Notes: generated from the sequence alone by a model not told the origin. A DNA stretch of 64,000 nucleotides from Pseudomonadota bacterium (GCA_021813805.1 JAKAJL010000003.1:1-64000); one strand, 5' to 3'; positions 18,166 through 27,508 are shown, numbered from the stretch's first letter. Made by a program: numbers and translations.

Positions 18166-21148
18166 GAGCGCCGCGACCCTGTCCGCCACCATCGACATCG
18201 ACGACTTTACCCTGACGGCCACACCCGCCGGGAAAGGCGATTGCGAGCCCGCCGCGCAGAAAAAATCGGGCAATGCGGCGATTGGCCCGATCCGGGCGGC
18301 CGAGGCGTCGTTCTATCGCGCCTATGGCCGGCGTCTCAACCCATACCCGAGCATCGGCGAAACCCTCGACCACCTGCGCGACGAGGCCGGCTGGCTCGAA
18401 ACCCGCGACGAGGACTGGCGATTCGCCGAAACCGCCATCAACATCTATCTCCTGGCCTGCGCCGCCGCCAATGGCGGCGACGAATTCCTGCGCGGCCCCG
18501 CCCTGCGCCTGCCGCGGCGCTTTTCGGGAAACCGCGCCGGGCGCGCCGCGCGCGCCGCGCATGAATCCGCGCGCAGCCTTCTGCGCCGCGCCGCCGTGGC
18601 GCAAACCCTCGCCTGGCGAAAGAAATGGCTGGCGGCGCTCGACGCCTTTCTCGCCGCCGCGCTGATCGCGGACCCGCCCGACAGGAGCCGCGCGAGAGCA
18701 TCGGCCGCGCAGCTCGCCGCTCTTTCCAAAGCGCCGCTGCCCGCAGACCTGCTCGATCTGCAGATCGGCGTTCCCTCGCCGTTCCGCCGTCTCGACATGA
18801 CCCATCAGGACGTGCTGGCGCTCGGACGGCGCTTCGCCGAGGCGTTCCCAGACCGCGCGCAGCCGGTTCTGCTGATCGGCTTGCGTACCTCCGGCTCCTA
18901 TTTCGCGCCTCTGCTGCGCGCCTTTCTCCATTCCCAGGGCTATGGCAATGTCGAACAGCTGACGATCCAGCCGGACAAGGGATTGGGCGGCTTCGAACGG
19001 CGCGAACTGAAGCGATGCGCCGAGGCGGGCTTTTCGGCAGTCATCACCGACGATCCGCCGCGCACCGCCGGCACTCTCTTCCAGGCCTTCGATGTGGCGC
19101 GCCGCGCCGGTTTTCCGCCCGAAAAACTCAAGCTGCTCGTTCCTGTTCATTCGGACGCCGGCGCGTGGCGCAAGATGCTGCCCGACGACGCCGTGGTGAC
19201 GCTCGACGCCCCGCATTGGCGCCTGCGGGAGATTTTTCGGTCCGGCGTTCTGGCCGATCGAATCCGGGACTATCTTCTGGACGATCCCGATGTGACTTCC
19301 GCCCACGCCATCGAGGGCGGCGAGGCCGAGGCATTGAACGCCGGGCTGAAGGCCGCGGGCGGCAAGCGCGGCGACCGGCTGAAAAAAATCTTCAAGTTTC
19401 GACTCACGCACAAGGACGGGCGCGAAGAAACGCGTCTGGTTTTGGCCAAGAGCGTCGGCTGGGGCTGGCTCGGCTATCATGGCTATCTCGCCGGCGACCG
19501 GCTCGCGGGCTTCGTTGCGCCAGTTCTTGGCCTGCGCGACGGGGTGCTTTTCTGCGAATGGATTTCGGCGGCCACCGAGGCGGACGACGACCGCCGGCGA
19601 CTTGTCGAAACCGCCGCCGCTTATGTCGCGCGGCGCGCGAAGGCCTTGCGCCTCGCGGCCGACCCGGTCGCTGGACGCGGCCAAGAGCGGCATCTCAACG
19701 GCCTCGTCCTGCTGACCAAGGCCCTGGCCCGGGCCTATGGCGGCCCGCTGGTCGGCGCGCTGGCGCAACCGAGCGTCGCGCGCGCCTTGCGGGCGTCCAA
19801 GAATCCGTGCCCGACCTTGATCGACGGCAGGATGGATCGATCCGAATGGGTCGCGGGGCCGCGCGGATGGCTGAAAAAGGATTTCGAGCAGCATGGCATG
19901 GGCAAGGCGGCGCTCAACCTGTCCGACCCGGCTTTCGATCTCGCCGACGCGATCCTGAAATTCGAGCTGACGCCGGAGGAAGAAAGGAAGCTGATCGGCG
20001 ATTATGTCGTCGCTTCAGGGGATTCCGGCGTCGAAAGCCGTCTGATGACGCACAAGATTCTCGCCGGCCTATGGGAGCTGGACTCGGCGCGCGAAGATAT
20101 TTTCGCCAAGCGCGGCTCGGCGCAAGCGCGGCGCGAACACCATGATCGCTTCATGCGGGCCTGGCATTTTTTGATCGTCCACAGCGCGAGATTCTGCGGC
20201 GGCTTTTGCGACACGCCGGCGGAACGCTCCTGGCGCGGGCCGCTGATCGCGCTGGACGTCGACGGCGTGATCGATCGCCGGCTGTTCGGTTTTCCCCTGA
20301 CCACGCCGGCCGGCGTCGAGGCGCTGTCGCTCCTGCATCGCAAGGGTTTTTGCGTCACCCTCAACACCGCCCGCTCCATCGCCGAGGTGAAGGCCTATTG
20401 CGAGGCTTATGCGCTGGCCGGCGGCGTCGCCGAATATGGCGCCTATCTTTGGGACGCGCTCAATGGCGAGGGCCGCGTGCTCATCAGCCCCGAGGCCCTG
20501 CGCCAGCTCGACGAATTGCGGCGGCGCCTGCGCGAAACGCCCGGCGTTTTCATCGACGAGCGGCACCAATATTCGGTCCGGGCCTTCACTTACCAAGAGG
20601 AGCCGAACGGGCTCGCGGCGAAGCTGGCGCGCTCGGCGCGCGCGTTCAGCGTCGGCGACGGCGCGGTGGCGCCCCTGTCGCCTTTGCTGATCGAGCCGAT
20701 GATCGCCGAAATGGGGCTCGACCTCCTCCATTACGACAATTCGGCGCTCGACACCACGATCACCGCCAAGGCGGCTGACAAGGGCGCGGGCCTCGCGGCC
20801 CTGCGCGACTGGCGGCTCGCCGACGGGGCCGAAACCATCGCCGTCGGCGATTCCCACGCCGATCTGGCGATGTTCCGAATCGCCAGCCGCTGCTATGCGC
20901 CCGCCAATATCGCCAGCGCGACCCAGGCGCGCCTGCTCGGCTGCCGCATCGTGGCGCGCGCGCATCAGGGCGGGCTGCTGGAAATCGCCCGCGCGATCGC
21001 CGGAGAGGAGGCCCCGCGGGGCAAGCACAAGCCCGCCCGCGAGCCGGACTTTCTGTTCGAGGTCCTGCGCGCCGCGGACGAGAACGGGACCCGGCATCTG
21101 TTCCGGTTTTTGCTCAATTCGGCCACTTACCGGCTGATGCTGCGATAG
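18155..21148 (+). CDS. Three-module protein: PRTase-like, kinase-like and HAD hydrolase domains
   Basis: The product has 997 residues. Residues about 200-380 look like a phosphoribosyltransferase: VLLIGLRTSGSYFAPLL (238-254), then the PRPP-loop-like VITDDPPRTAGTL (296-308). Residues 400-690 resemble an aminoglycoside-phosphotransferase/kinase fold (WGWLGYHGYLAGDRL, GVLFCEWI, DPAFDLADAIL), but no clear HxDxxxxN catalytic loop is seen. Residues 695-960 are a HAD phosphatase with motif I DVDGV (701-705), a Thr in VTLNTAR, and motif IV GDSHAD (898-903). It is translationally coupled to the flippase-kinase. I do not recognise a named family for the whole protein. A nucleotide- or sugar-phosphate-processing role is inferred. 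Confidence 0.7.
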   Translation: MEHESAATLSATIDIDDFTLTATPAGKGDCEPAAQKKSGNAAIGPIRAAEASFYRAYGRRLNPYPSIGETLDHLRDEAGWLETRDEDWRFAETAINIYLLACAAANGGDEFLRGPALRLPRRFSGNRAGRAARAAHESARSLLRRAAVAQTLAWRKKWLAALDAFLAAALIADPPDRSRARASAAQLAALSKAPLPADLLDLQIGVPSPFRRLDMTHQDVLALGRRFAEAFPDRAQPVLLIGLRTSGSYFAPLLRAFLHSQGYGNVEQLTIQPDKGLGGFERRELKRCAEAGFSAVITDDPPRTAGTLFQAFDVARRAGFPPEKLKLLVPVHSDAGAWRKMLPDDAVVTLDAPHWRLREIFRSGVLADRIRDYLLDDPDVTSAHAIEGGEAEALNAGLKAAGGKRGDRLKKIFKFRLTHKDGREETRLVLAKSVGWGWLGYHGYLAGDRLAGFVAPVLGLRDGVLFCEWISAATEADDDRRRLVETAAAYVARRAKALRLAADPVAGRGQERHLNGLVLLTKALARAYGGPLVGALAQPSVARALRASKNPCPTLIDGRMDRSEWVAGPRGWLKKDFEQHGMGKAALNLSDPAFDLADAILKFELTPEEERKLIGDYVVASGDSGVESRLMTHKILAGLWELDSAREDIFAKRGSAQARREHHDRFMRAWHFLIVHSARFCGGFCDTPAERSWRGPLIALDVDGVIDRRLFGFPLTTPAGVEALSLLHRKGFCVTLNTARSIAEVKAYCEAYALAGGVAEYGAYLWDALNGEGRVLISPEALRQLDELRRRLRETPGVFIDERHQYSVRAFTYQEEPNGLAAKLARSARAFSVGDGAVAPLSPLLIEPMIAEMGLDLLHYDNSALDTTITAKAADKGAGLAALRDWRLADGAETIAVGDSHADLAMFRIASRCYAPANIASATQARLLGCRIVARAHQGGLLEIARAIAGEEAPRGKHKPAREPDFLFEVLRAADENGTRHLFRFLLNSATYRLMLR

Positions 21149-21173
21149 CGGATCGCCGATTCTTGCATGAAAA

Positions 21174-21839
21174 TCAACGCCCGACCGCCTCGGCTATGCC
21201 GGCATACTGGCAGGCCGCGGCGACGGTGACGAAGCCGTGCCAGATGGCGTTCTGGAATTTCAGCCGGTTCCACAGGTGAAACGGCACGCCGAGGGAATAG
21301 AACAGGCCGCCCGCGAAAATCAGCATCAAGCTGTGCGCCGGCAATCTGGCGCTCAGGGGCCAAAGAATCGCCACCCCCGCCCAGCCGAGCGCCAAATAAA
21401 GGCCAACGGCGACGCGGTCGAATTTTCCCGGGTGCAAAATCGTGAATGTCGCGCCGGCCAGAGAGGCGATCCAGACTATGACGACCAGCGTCCAGATCAC
21501 GACATCATCCGCCGCCCGCGACAGGATCACCGTGTAAGTGCCTGAGATCATGAGAAAGATCGCAGCCTGGTCGAGCCGCCGCAGCAGGACTTTCACCTGC
21601 GACGGCGGCGTCAGATTATAGGCGCAGGAAAAGCCGAACAGCAGGAAAAAGCCGGCGGCGTAAACGCTCGTCGCCAGCACGTCGTTGGTCTGGCCGAGGA
21701 GGGCGAGGCGAACGAACAGCACGGCGAAGGCGATGAGCCCCGCGACAAGCGCGACGCCGTGAACGACGGCGTCGGCGATCAATTCGGCCGGGCTATAGGC
21801 GCGCTTGAAGAGGCGTGGATATTCGTTCGGCGAGATCAT
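21174..21839 (-). CDS. Hemolysin III / PAQR-family membrane protein
   Basis: The 221-residue protein has seven hydrophobic segments and the PAQR/HlyIII features: the N-terminal SPAELIADAVVHGVALVAG with the conserved Glu and His, CAYNL after TM3, and a C-terminal HLWNRLKFQNAIWHGFV with the His pair that binds zinc in the family. It sits in the inner membrane. Despite the name, a haemolytic role is not established for most members; a zinc-dependent lipid hydrolase activity is proposed for relatives. It faces the end of the PRTase-HAD gene and is divergent from the Mrr-like gene (77 bp between starts). No tie to either is evident. Confidence 0.9.
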   Translation of the reverse strand: MISPNEYPRLFKRAYSPAELIADAVVHGVALVAGLIAFAVLFVRLALLGQTNDVLATSVYAAGFFLLFGFSCAYNLTPPSQVKVLLRRLDQAAIFLMISGTYTVILSRAADDVVIWTLVVIVWIASLAGATFTILHPGKFDRVAVGLYLALGWAGVAILWPLSARLPAHSLMLIFAGGLFYSLGVPFHLWNRLKFQNAIWHGFVTVAAACQYAGIAEAVGR

Positions 21840-21916
21840 GCCTGGCTAACGCTTGAAGGGCTGATTTGGTTTCCTTCGCCGACCAACCATCCTCGCAATG
21901 GGTTTCATACTCAGCC

Positions 21917-22828
21917 ATGACCATTCCAGATTTTCAGACTCTGATGCTGCCTGTTTTGAAGGCGTCCGAACAGGGCGAGGTCAAAATCGGCGATGTGGTC
22001 GAAAAGCTCGCCGGAGAATTTGCGCTGACCGATGAAGAGCGCGCGTCGCTCCTTCCCTCCGGCCGGCAGACGACCTTCGCCAACCGCACGCATTGCGCCA
22101 AATCCTATCTCGGCAAGGCGGGATTGATCGAAGCGACCGGGGGCGGCCGATTCCGGATAACGCCCGTCGGGATAAAGGCCCTGCGGCGAAATCCTGGGCG
22201 CATTGACATCAAATATATCGACCAGTTCCCCGAATTCCGGGCGTTCCGGTCACGGGAAGGCGAGAGCGACGAGGCCGGCGCGGCAACCAAGGCAACCGAA
22301 GCGACGCCGCTCACGCCGGACGAAACCATGCGCGCGGCGCAGCAGATCTTGGAAGGGCAACTCGGCAATGACCTCCTCGACCGGATTTTGACGGCGTCGC
22401 CGGATTTTTTCGAACGGCTGGTCGTCAAGCTGTTGACCGCCATGGGTTATGGCGGTTCGACGGCGGAAGCCGCCCGCGCGCTGGGCAGAAGCGGCGACGG
22501 CGGCGTGGATGGCGTCATAGACCAGGACGCGCTCGGCCTCGACCGCATCTATGTTCAAGGCAAGCGGTACGCGCGCGACAATTCGGTCGGTTCAGGCGCG
22601 ATCCGGGACTTTTTCGGCTCGCTGGATCGGTTCAAGGCCGCGAAGGGCCTGTTCGTCACCACATCGAACTTTACGGCTCAGGCTCGCGAAACGGCTGAAT
22701 TTCTCAGCAAGCGGATCGTGCTGGTCGATGGAGTTCAACTCACGAGACTGATGATCCGTCACGGCGTCGGCTGCCGCGTCGAAGAGACGCTTTATATCAA
22801 GCATGTCGACGAAGAATTCTTTGAATAA
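21917..22828 (+). CDS. Mrr-family type IV restriction endonuclease
   Basis: This 303-residue protein has two domains. Residues 1-110 form an Mrr-N winged helix (MTIPDFQTLMLPVLKASEQGE, then HCAKSYLGKAGLIE). Residues about 160-290 form the PD-(D/E)xK-type Mrr catalytic domain: FERLVVKLLTAMGYGG, SGDGGVDGVID with the active-site Asp, and VQGKRY with the QxK variant. The fold ends with LVDGVQLTRLMIRHGVG. Mrr enzymes cut methylated DNA. The ATG at 21917 matches the usual family N-terminus; an open frame extends to 21866. No methyltransferase is next to it, as expected for type IV systems. Confidence 0.92.
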   Translation: MTIPDFQTLMLPVLKASEQGEVKIGDVVEKLAGEFALTDEERASLLPSGRQTTFANRTHCAKSYLGKAGLIEATGGGRFRITPVGIKALRRNPGRIDIKYIDQFPEFRAFRSREGESDEAGAATKATEATPLTPDETMRAAQQILEGQLGNDLLDRILTASPDFFERLVVKLLTAMGYGGSTAEAARALGRSGDGGVDGVIDQDALGLDRIYVQGKRYARDNSVGSGAIRDFFGSLDRFKAAKGLFVTTSNFTAQARETAEFLSKRIVLVDGVQLTRLMIRHGVGCRVEETLYIKHVDEEFFE

Positions 22829-22876
22829 CCGACGTTTCGCGCCAGAATCCCTTCTCCCCTTGCGGGAGAAGGACTC

Positions 22877-24529
22877 TCACCTTGAAAACTTTTTGTACTT
22901 CAACCGGTGTGGGATCAAGCTGTCCACGCCCAGCCGGCGTTTCTTGTCTTCCTCGTAATCGGCGAAATTGCCCTCGAACCATTCGACATGGCTGTCGCCC
23001 TCGAAGGCCAGCATGTGGGTGGCGACGCGGTCGAGAAAGAAGCGGTCGTGGCTGATGATCACGGCGCAGCCCGCATAATCCTGCAAGGCCTCTTCGAGCG
23101 CGCGCAAAGTTTCGACGTCGAGATCGTTGGTCGGCTCGTCGAGCAGCAGGACATTCGCGCCTTTTTTCAGCATTTTGGCGAGATGGACGCGGTTGCGCTC
23201 GCCGCCCGACAGCATGCCGACCTTTTTTTGCTGGTCGGCGCCCTTGAAGTTGAAGGTCGAGCAATAGCCGCGCGAATTGATCTCGCGTTTGCCAAGATAG
23301 ATCACGTCATTGCCGCCGGAAATTTCTTCCCACACCGTCTTCTTGTCGTCGAGGGAATCACGCGACTGATCGACATAGCCGAGCTGCACGCTCTCGCCGA
23401 TCTCGATCTCACCGGAATCCGGTTTTTCCTGGCCGGTGATCATCCGGAACAAGGTTGTTTTGCCGGCGCCGTTGGGGCCGATCACGCCGACAATGCCGCC
23501 GGGCGGCAGCTTGAAGGACAGGTCGTCGATCAGCAGCTGGTCGCCGAAACCTTTCGACAAATGCTTGAATTCGATGACGTTCTGGCCCAGCCGCTCCGCC
23601 ACCGGAATGATGATCTGCGCGGTCGTCGGCCCCTTGTCGTTCTGCTTGGCGACCAATTCGTCATAGCGCTGGATGCGGGCCTTGTTCTTGGCCTGGCGCG
23701 CCTTCGGGCTGGAGGAGATCCATTCGCTTTCCGCTTCGATCGCGCGCTGGCGCGCTTCCTCCTCACGGCCTTCCTGGGCGAGGCGCTTCTGCTTCTGCGC
23801 CAGCCAGCTCGAATAATTGCCCTCGTAGGGAATGCCGCGGCCGCGGTCGAGTTCGAGAATCCAGCCCGTCACATTATCGAGGAAATAACGGTCGTGAGTG
23901 ACGATGAGGATCGCGCCGGGATAGTTGCGCAAATGGCCTTCGAGCCAGTTCACGGTTTCGGCGTCGAGATGGTTGGTCGGCTCGTCGAGCAGCAGCAGAT
24001 CGGGCTGCTCCAGCAGGAGCTTGCATAGGGCGACGCGGCGCTTTTCGCCGCCAGACATGTTGCTGACAGGACCTTCATCGGTCGGACAGCCGAGCGCGTC
24101 CATCGCTTGGTCGACCTGGCTGTCGAGATCCCACAGGCCCTTGGCCTCGATCTCGTCTTGCAGGCTGGTCATTTCGTCCGCCGTCTCGTCCGAATAATTC
24201 ATGGCGAGCTCGTTGTAGCGGTCGAGAACGGCCTTTTTCGCCGCGACGCCGAGCATGACATTGCCGCGCACGTCGAGCGTCTCGTCAAGCTTGGGCTCCT
24301 GCGGCAGATAGCCGATGGTCGCGCCCTCCGCCGCCCAGGCTTCGCCCGAAAAATCCTTATCCAGTCCCGCCATGATGCGCAAAAGCGTCGATTTGCCCGA
24401 GCCATTGACGCCGAGAACGCCGATTTTCGCGTCCGGGTAGAAGGAGAGATGGACGTTGTCGAGAACCTTCTTGCCGCCGGGCCAGGTCTTGGAGAGGCCC
24501 TGCATGTGATAGATGAACTGCCGCGCCAT
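22877..24529 (-). CDS. ettA: ABC-F protein, energy-dependent translational throttle EttA
   Basis: This 550-residue cytoplasmic ABC-F ATPase has EttA length and begins [20 protein letters not shown]. It has two ABC domains: Walker [10 protein letters not shown] with [33 protein letters not shown] in the first, and GPNGAGKTT with [18 protein letters not shown] and [11 protein letters not shown] in the second. The long linker with the P-site tRNA interaction motif lies between them. EttA binds the ribosomal E site and gates the first steps of elongation by the ADP/ATP ratio. The ATG at 24529 fits the family start; the frame extends upstream without support. It is a housekeeping gene convergent to the Mrr gene. 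Confidence 0.96.
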   Translation of the reverse strand: MARQFIYHMQGLSKTWPGGKKVLDNVHLSFYPDAKIGVLGVNGSGKSTLLRIMAGLDKDFSGEAWAAEGATIGYLPQEPKLDETLDVRGNVMLGVAAKKAVLDRYNELAMNYSDETADEMTSLQDEIEAKGLWDLDSQVDQAMDALGCPTDEGPVSNMSGGEKRRVALCKLLLEQPDLLLLDEPTNHLDAETVNWLEGHLRNYPGAILIVTHDRYFLDNVTGWILELDRGRGIPYEGNYSSWLAQKQKRLAQEGREEEARQRAIEAESEWISSSPKARQAKNKARIQRYDELVAKQNDKGPTTAQIIIPVAERLGQNVIEFKHLSKGFGDQLLIDDLSFKLPPGGIVGVIGPNGAGKTTLFRMITGQEKPDSGEIEIGESVQLGYVDQSRDSLDDKKTVWEEISGGNDVIYLGKREINSRGYCSTFNFKGADQQKKVGMLSGGERNRVHLAKMLKKGANVLLLDEPTNDLDVETLRALEEALQDYAGCAVIISHDRFFLDRVATHMLAFEGDSHVEWFEGNFADYEEDKKRRLGVDSLIPHRLKYKKFSR

Positions 24530-24732
24530 GGGCGAAAACGCTTTCCTGTTGTGCCGCGCGCCGGAATTCCCGCCGCGAGAAGAACTGTTCCTGCCGCGGC
24601 CTTTTAGAGCATGGCCTGCGATGAGAAAACGGCTTTTTCGAAAAGGGCGCGCTCGAAGACGACTTGACCGTTCCGCCGCGAAAAAAATGTCTTTACACCC
24701 TATCAAGGCTCTGCGTTTACGTTAATGAGGCT

Positions 24733-24780
24733 AGAGCGTAATCCCAAAAGGTTGCAGACTTTTTGGATAAGATTATGCTT
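24733..24780. repeat. Intergenic extragenic-palindrome-like element
   Basis: The left arm AGCGTAATCCCAAAAG and the right arm ending GGATAAGATTATGCTT are complementary except for a short bulge, giving a long imperfect stem. The layout (AGC-x-T-x-ATCC...GATTATGCT) is like the short palindromic elements spread through many Hyphomicrobiales genomes. That resemblance is from memory and needs a genome search. The 203 bases before it (24530-24732) show nothing that I can name. Confidence 0.55.
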
Positions 24781-24797
24781 AAAAAAACAAAAGATTA

Positions 24798-24835
24798 GAA
24801 CGAAATCCCCGATTCAGTATGAGCGGATTTCGTTC
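24798..24835. repeat. Perfect 11-bp inverted repeat upstream of the KAP-like gene
   Basis: GAACGAAATCC (24798-24808) and GGATTTCGTTC (24825-24835) are exact reverse complements across a 16-nt spacer. It lies 17 bp after the extragenic palindrome and 36 bp before the TTG start of the NTPase gene. It could be part of the same mobile repeat, an operator, or a leader hairpin. Confidence 0.55.
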
Positions 24836-24871
24836 GAAAATGGCGCGCCCGCCCGCATCAGGAGCTTGAAC

Positions 24872-26785
24872 TTGTCCGCAGCCCAGCCCGAACGCCGCGA
24901 TCTGGATCTTGCCGCCCTCGCCCCCGCGCGCCGGGCGGAACCGCAAATGCCCATTCCGGCGCCGCAAGCCCCGGCGCCGGCCCGCCCCGCTCCCGCGCTC
25001 GCCGAAAAGCTCCTGTTCGAGCCTGACGCGCCCGCTCCGCCCGCCAAGGCCGCATTCACGGCGCAGACGCAGAGCCTGCTCAGGCGGCTCGCCGACCTGT
25101 TGCGCCGGCCCGACGCCCCGACCCCCTTCGCCATCGGCCTGTTCGCCCGGGCCGGCGGCGGCAAAAGCACCGCCTTCAACTGGCTGACCGAGACCCTGAT
25201 CGCCGCCGACGCGCCGGTCGTGGCCCTGCGCGCCGCCGACCTCGCCGAAGAGCCAGAGCGCGCGCTCGCCGCCGCGCTCTATCGCGGGCTTTCGCCGCGC
25301 TTCGGCGCGCTGGCGCAGGAGGCGGCGCGGGAGGCCCCGCATTTCGGCGCCGACCCCGGCGCGATCGCCCGCGCCACGCGCGACGAACTTCAGGACATGC
25401 GCCGCAAGCTGATCGCGGAAAAGCAGGCCCTGTCGGAGTCGGAAATGCGGCGCGCCGCCCTCAAGGACATCCTGCTTTTTGAGACGCCGGGAACCCGGGT
25501 GGACATTTATGCGCGGAAAATCCGCAACGCCTTCGAGCCACGGCTGCGCCGCTTCGGCTTCGCCGGCGAGGCTTTGGCGGCCTTCAAGGATCTCACGCGC
25601 GACCTCAATGAGTCGCGCGGACTGGCCCGCCGCCTGCTGGCTTCGCTGCGCAGCCTTTACGCCTTCAAGGGCCAGGCGCGGCTGCTGCTGCTGGCCGCGA
25701 TCGCCTTCGCCGCCGGCAAGGGCGTGGCCTGGCTCGCCGCCAACAAGGCCGGCCTGCTCGGCCTGATCGCCAGCGGCGGCTCGATCGGCGCCCAGAGCGC
25801 CGACGTCCTGCAAGGCCATCTGGGCTGGCTGCCTCTCGCCGCGCGGTTTTTCACGCTGATCGCCCTCGCGCTTGCGGGCCTCAATGTCTGGCGCGCCGTG
25901 AATTTCATGCGTCCGCTGATCCATGCCGCCGGCCTGCTCGACCAGGATGTCGCGGACAAGAGGCATGAAGTCGATCTGACACTGGCCCATCAGGCGCGCA
26001 ATGTCGAACTGATGGGCGGCGAAGTGGACGCGCTCGCCCGCAAAGCCTCCGAAGCCGAGCGCCGCGCCAACGCCGCCGGCGCCAGCCGCAATCCGCCGCT
26101 GTTTCTGGAAAGCGACGAAGAGTCGCTGAAGCGCAACCACGCCCTGGGCTTTCTCGAATCGCTTTCCGATCTCGTCCTGCACGCGACCGTGGCCGGCGCG
26201 CCGCGGCGCGTCGTCGTGGCCGTGGACGGCTATGAAAGCGCGGCCCAGCCCGCCGATCTGTTTCGCCGCGCCCACGACTTGCTGGCGCGCCCCGGCTTCG
26301 TCGCCGTGCATGCGCTCGACTCAAGCTTGTTCCCCAACGGGGGCGAGGAAATCGCGCGCCGGATCCAATTGCCGTTGCGGCTCAATGACGACGGACCTGG
26401 CGAGCCGGTCGCGCTGGCGCCCTTCGACACGCCGCTGTCGCCGCTGGAGACGCGCCTGACCGCAGCGATGGCGCCGCTGGCGGGATCGAACCCGCGCGCC
26501 GAAAAACGCCTGCGCAATCTTTTCCGCTTCCTGCGCCCGGCGCCCGGCGCCCCCGCCGGACTGACCGCCGCGCTGGCCTTGTTCATCGCGGCGGACATCG
26601 GCGGCGCCGCCGAGGATCGCGCGGCGCTCGCCCGGGCGCTCGGCGCGGAGCACGGGGCCTTCGCTCCCGCGGGCTCGCCCGCATTGCGGGAAGCCTCCGC
26701 CAACGCCACCGCGATCGGCGGGCCGATCAGCCTGGCGGACGCCAAACGGGCGGCGGCGCTCGCCCGCAGGGTTTCGGCGGCCTGA
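24872..26785 (+). CDS. KAP-like P-loop NTPase with internal membrane segments
   Basis: The 637-residue product starts at TTG with AGGAG 7 nt upstream (24860-24864). An in-frame ATG at 24725 would translate through two palindromic repeats and is rejected. After an Ala/Pro-rich N-terminus comes Walker A in GLFARAGGGKSTAFNW (about residues 91-106). Two hydrophobic stretches follow (LLLLAAIAFAAGKGVAWLA and FFTLIALALAGLNVWRAVNF), as in KAP NTPases whose P-loop domain is split by membrane helices. A Walker B-like VVVAVDGYE lies near residue 448. KAP proteins are linked to membrane complexes and some phage defence. Its function here is unknown. It overlaps nothing and is monocistronic. Confidence 0.7.
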   Translation: MSAAQPERRDLDLAALAPARRAEPQMPIPAPQAPAPARPAPALAEKLLFEPDAPAPPAKAAFTAQTQSLLRRLADLLRRPDAPTPFAIGLFARAGGGKSTAFNWLTETLIAADAPVVALRAADLAEEPERALAAALYRGLSPRFGALAQEAAREAPHFGADPGAIARATRDELQDMRRKLIAEKQALSESEMRRAALKDILLFETPGTRVDIYARKIRNAFEPRLRRFGFAGEALAAFKDLTRDLNESRGLARRLLASLRSLYAFKGQARLLLLAAIAFAAGKGVAWLAANKAGLLGLIASGGSIGAQSADVLQGHLGWLPLAARFFTLIALALAGLNVWRAVNFMRPLIHAAGLLDQDVADKRHEVDLTLAHQARNVELMGGEVDALARKASEAERRANAAGASRNPPLFLESDEESLKRNHALGFLESLSDLVLHATVAGAPRRVVVAVDGYESAAQPADLFRRAHDLLARPGFVAVHALDSSLFPNGGEEIARRIQLPLRLNDDGPGEPVALAPFDTPLSPLETRLTAAMAPLAGSNPRAEKRLRNLFRFLRPAPGAPAGLTAALALFIAADIGGAAEDRAALARALGAEHGAFAPAGSPALREASANATAIGGPISLADAKRAAALARRVSAA

Positions 26786-26788
26786 GCT

Positions 26789-27508
26789 TCAGAAACCCCG
26801 GCTGTTGTTGATCGACATGCCGGAGAACGGCTCGATCCAGGTGAGCTGATCCACGACCTTTGTCACGCCGGGAATGTTCTCGGCGGCGACGATCAGGGCG
26901 GGGCGCTGCCTTTCGTCGAAAATCTCGCCCTTCAGGGTCACCACGCCATGGTCGACGGTGACCTCGAGTGATTTCGGCGACGCCAATCCCTGATCCTTGA
27001 GCTCCGTCATCAGCTTGTCGAGAATCGCCTGGTCGCTGACCTCGCCGGGGGCGGCTTTGCTGGCGACGAGAGTCTTGGACAGGGCCCGCAGCAGATCGGA
27101 GCGGCTGATGATGCCGACGAGCTGGTCGCCGCTCACCACCGGCAGGCGCTTGATCTTGCGCCGCTCCATCACATCGACAACCTCATTGAGCGACGCCGCG
27201 GCGTTCACGCTGACGACCTCGCGGGTCATGATGTCGCCGACCTTGCGGCCGTGGCTCATCACATAGGCTTCCGCGCTTTCTCCCGGGCCGAGCAGGAATT
27301 CGATCCAGCGCGGCTTGCGTTTGGATGTCCCCAGTTCGGCGCGGTGCAGGAAATCCGCCTCGCTGATCACGCCGACGAGCCGGCCGTCGGCGTCCACGAC
27401 AGGGGCGCCGGAAACATGCATCGACAGCAGCATTTCAACGGCTTCCTCGATCGTCGCATCAGGACTGATGGACTTGACCGGGCTGACCATGATTTCCGAC
27501 GCTCGCAT
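26789..27508 (-). CDS. CBS-pair and BON domain protein
   Basis: This 239-residue cytoplasmic protein starts at the ATG at 27508, with GGGAGG 6-7 nt upstream. CBS domain 1 is residues about 1-60 (MRASEIMVSPVKSISPDATIEEAVEML, SGAPVVDADGRLVGVISEADFL). CBS domain 2 is about 90-150 (VGDIMTREVVSVNAAASLNEV, KRLPVVSGDQLVGIISRSDLLRAL). A C-terminal BON domain covers about 160-230 (VTVDHGVVTLKGEI, IPGVTKVVDQL). CBS pairs sense adenine nucleotides; BON domains bind membranes or partners. Such proteins are often induced under low oxygen or stress. An FNR/FixK-like box upstream fits that. Confidence 0.92.
   Translation of the reverse strand: MRASEIMVSPVKSISPDATIEEAVEMLLSMHVSGAPVVDADGRLVGVISEADFLHRAELGTSKRKPRWIEFLLGPGESAEAYVMSHGRKVGDIMTREVVSVNAAASLNEVVDVMERRKIKRLPVVSGDQLVGIISRSDLLRALSKTLVASKAAPGEVSDQAILDKLMTELKDQGLASPKSLEVTVDHGVVTLKGEIFDERQRPALIVAAENIPGVTKVVDQLTWIEPFSGMSINNSRGF

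Noticed and set aside
18053-19894. 613-codon minus-strand frame
   Set aside because: It is the complement of the flippase-kinase and PRTase-HAD genes, which have intact motifs.
22907-24028. 373-codon plus-strand frame opposite ettA
   Set aside because: EttA motifs on the other strand are unmistakable; this is a GC-driven shadow.
24725-24871. Upstream ATG start for the NTPase gene
   Set aside because: It would encode a Lys/Arg-rich leader translated through two palindromes. The TTG at 24872 has AGGAG at 7 nt.
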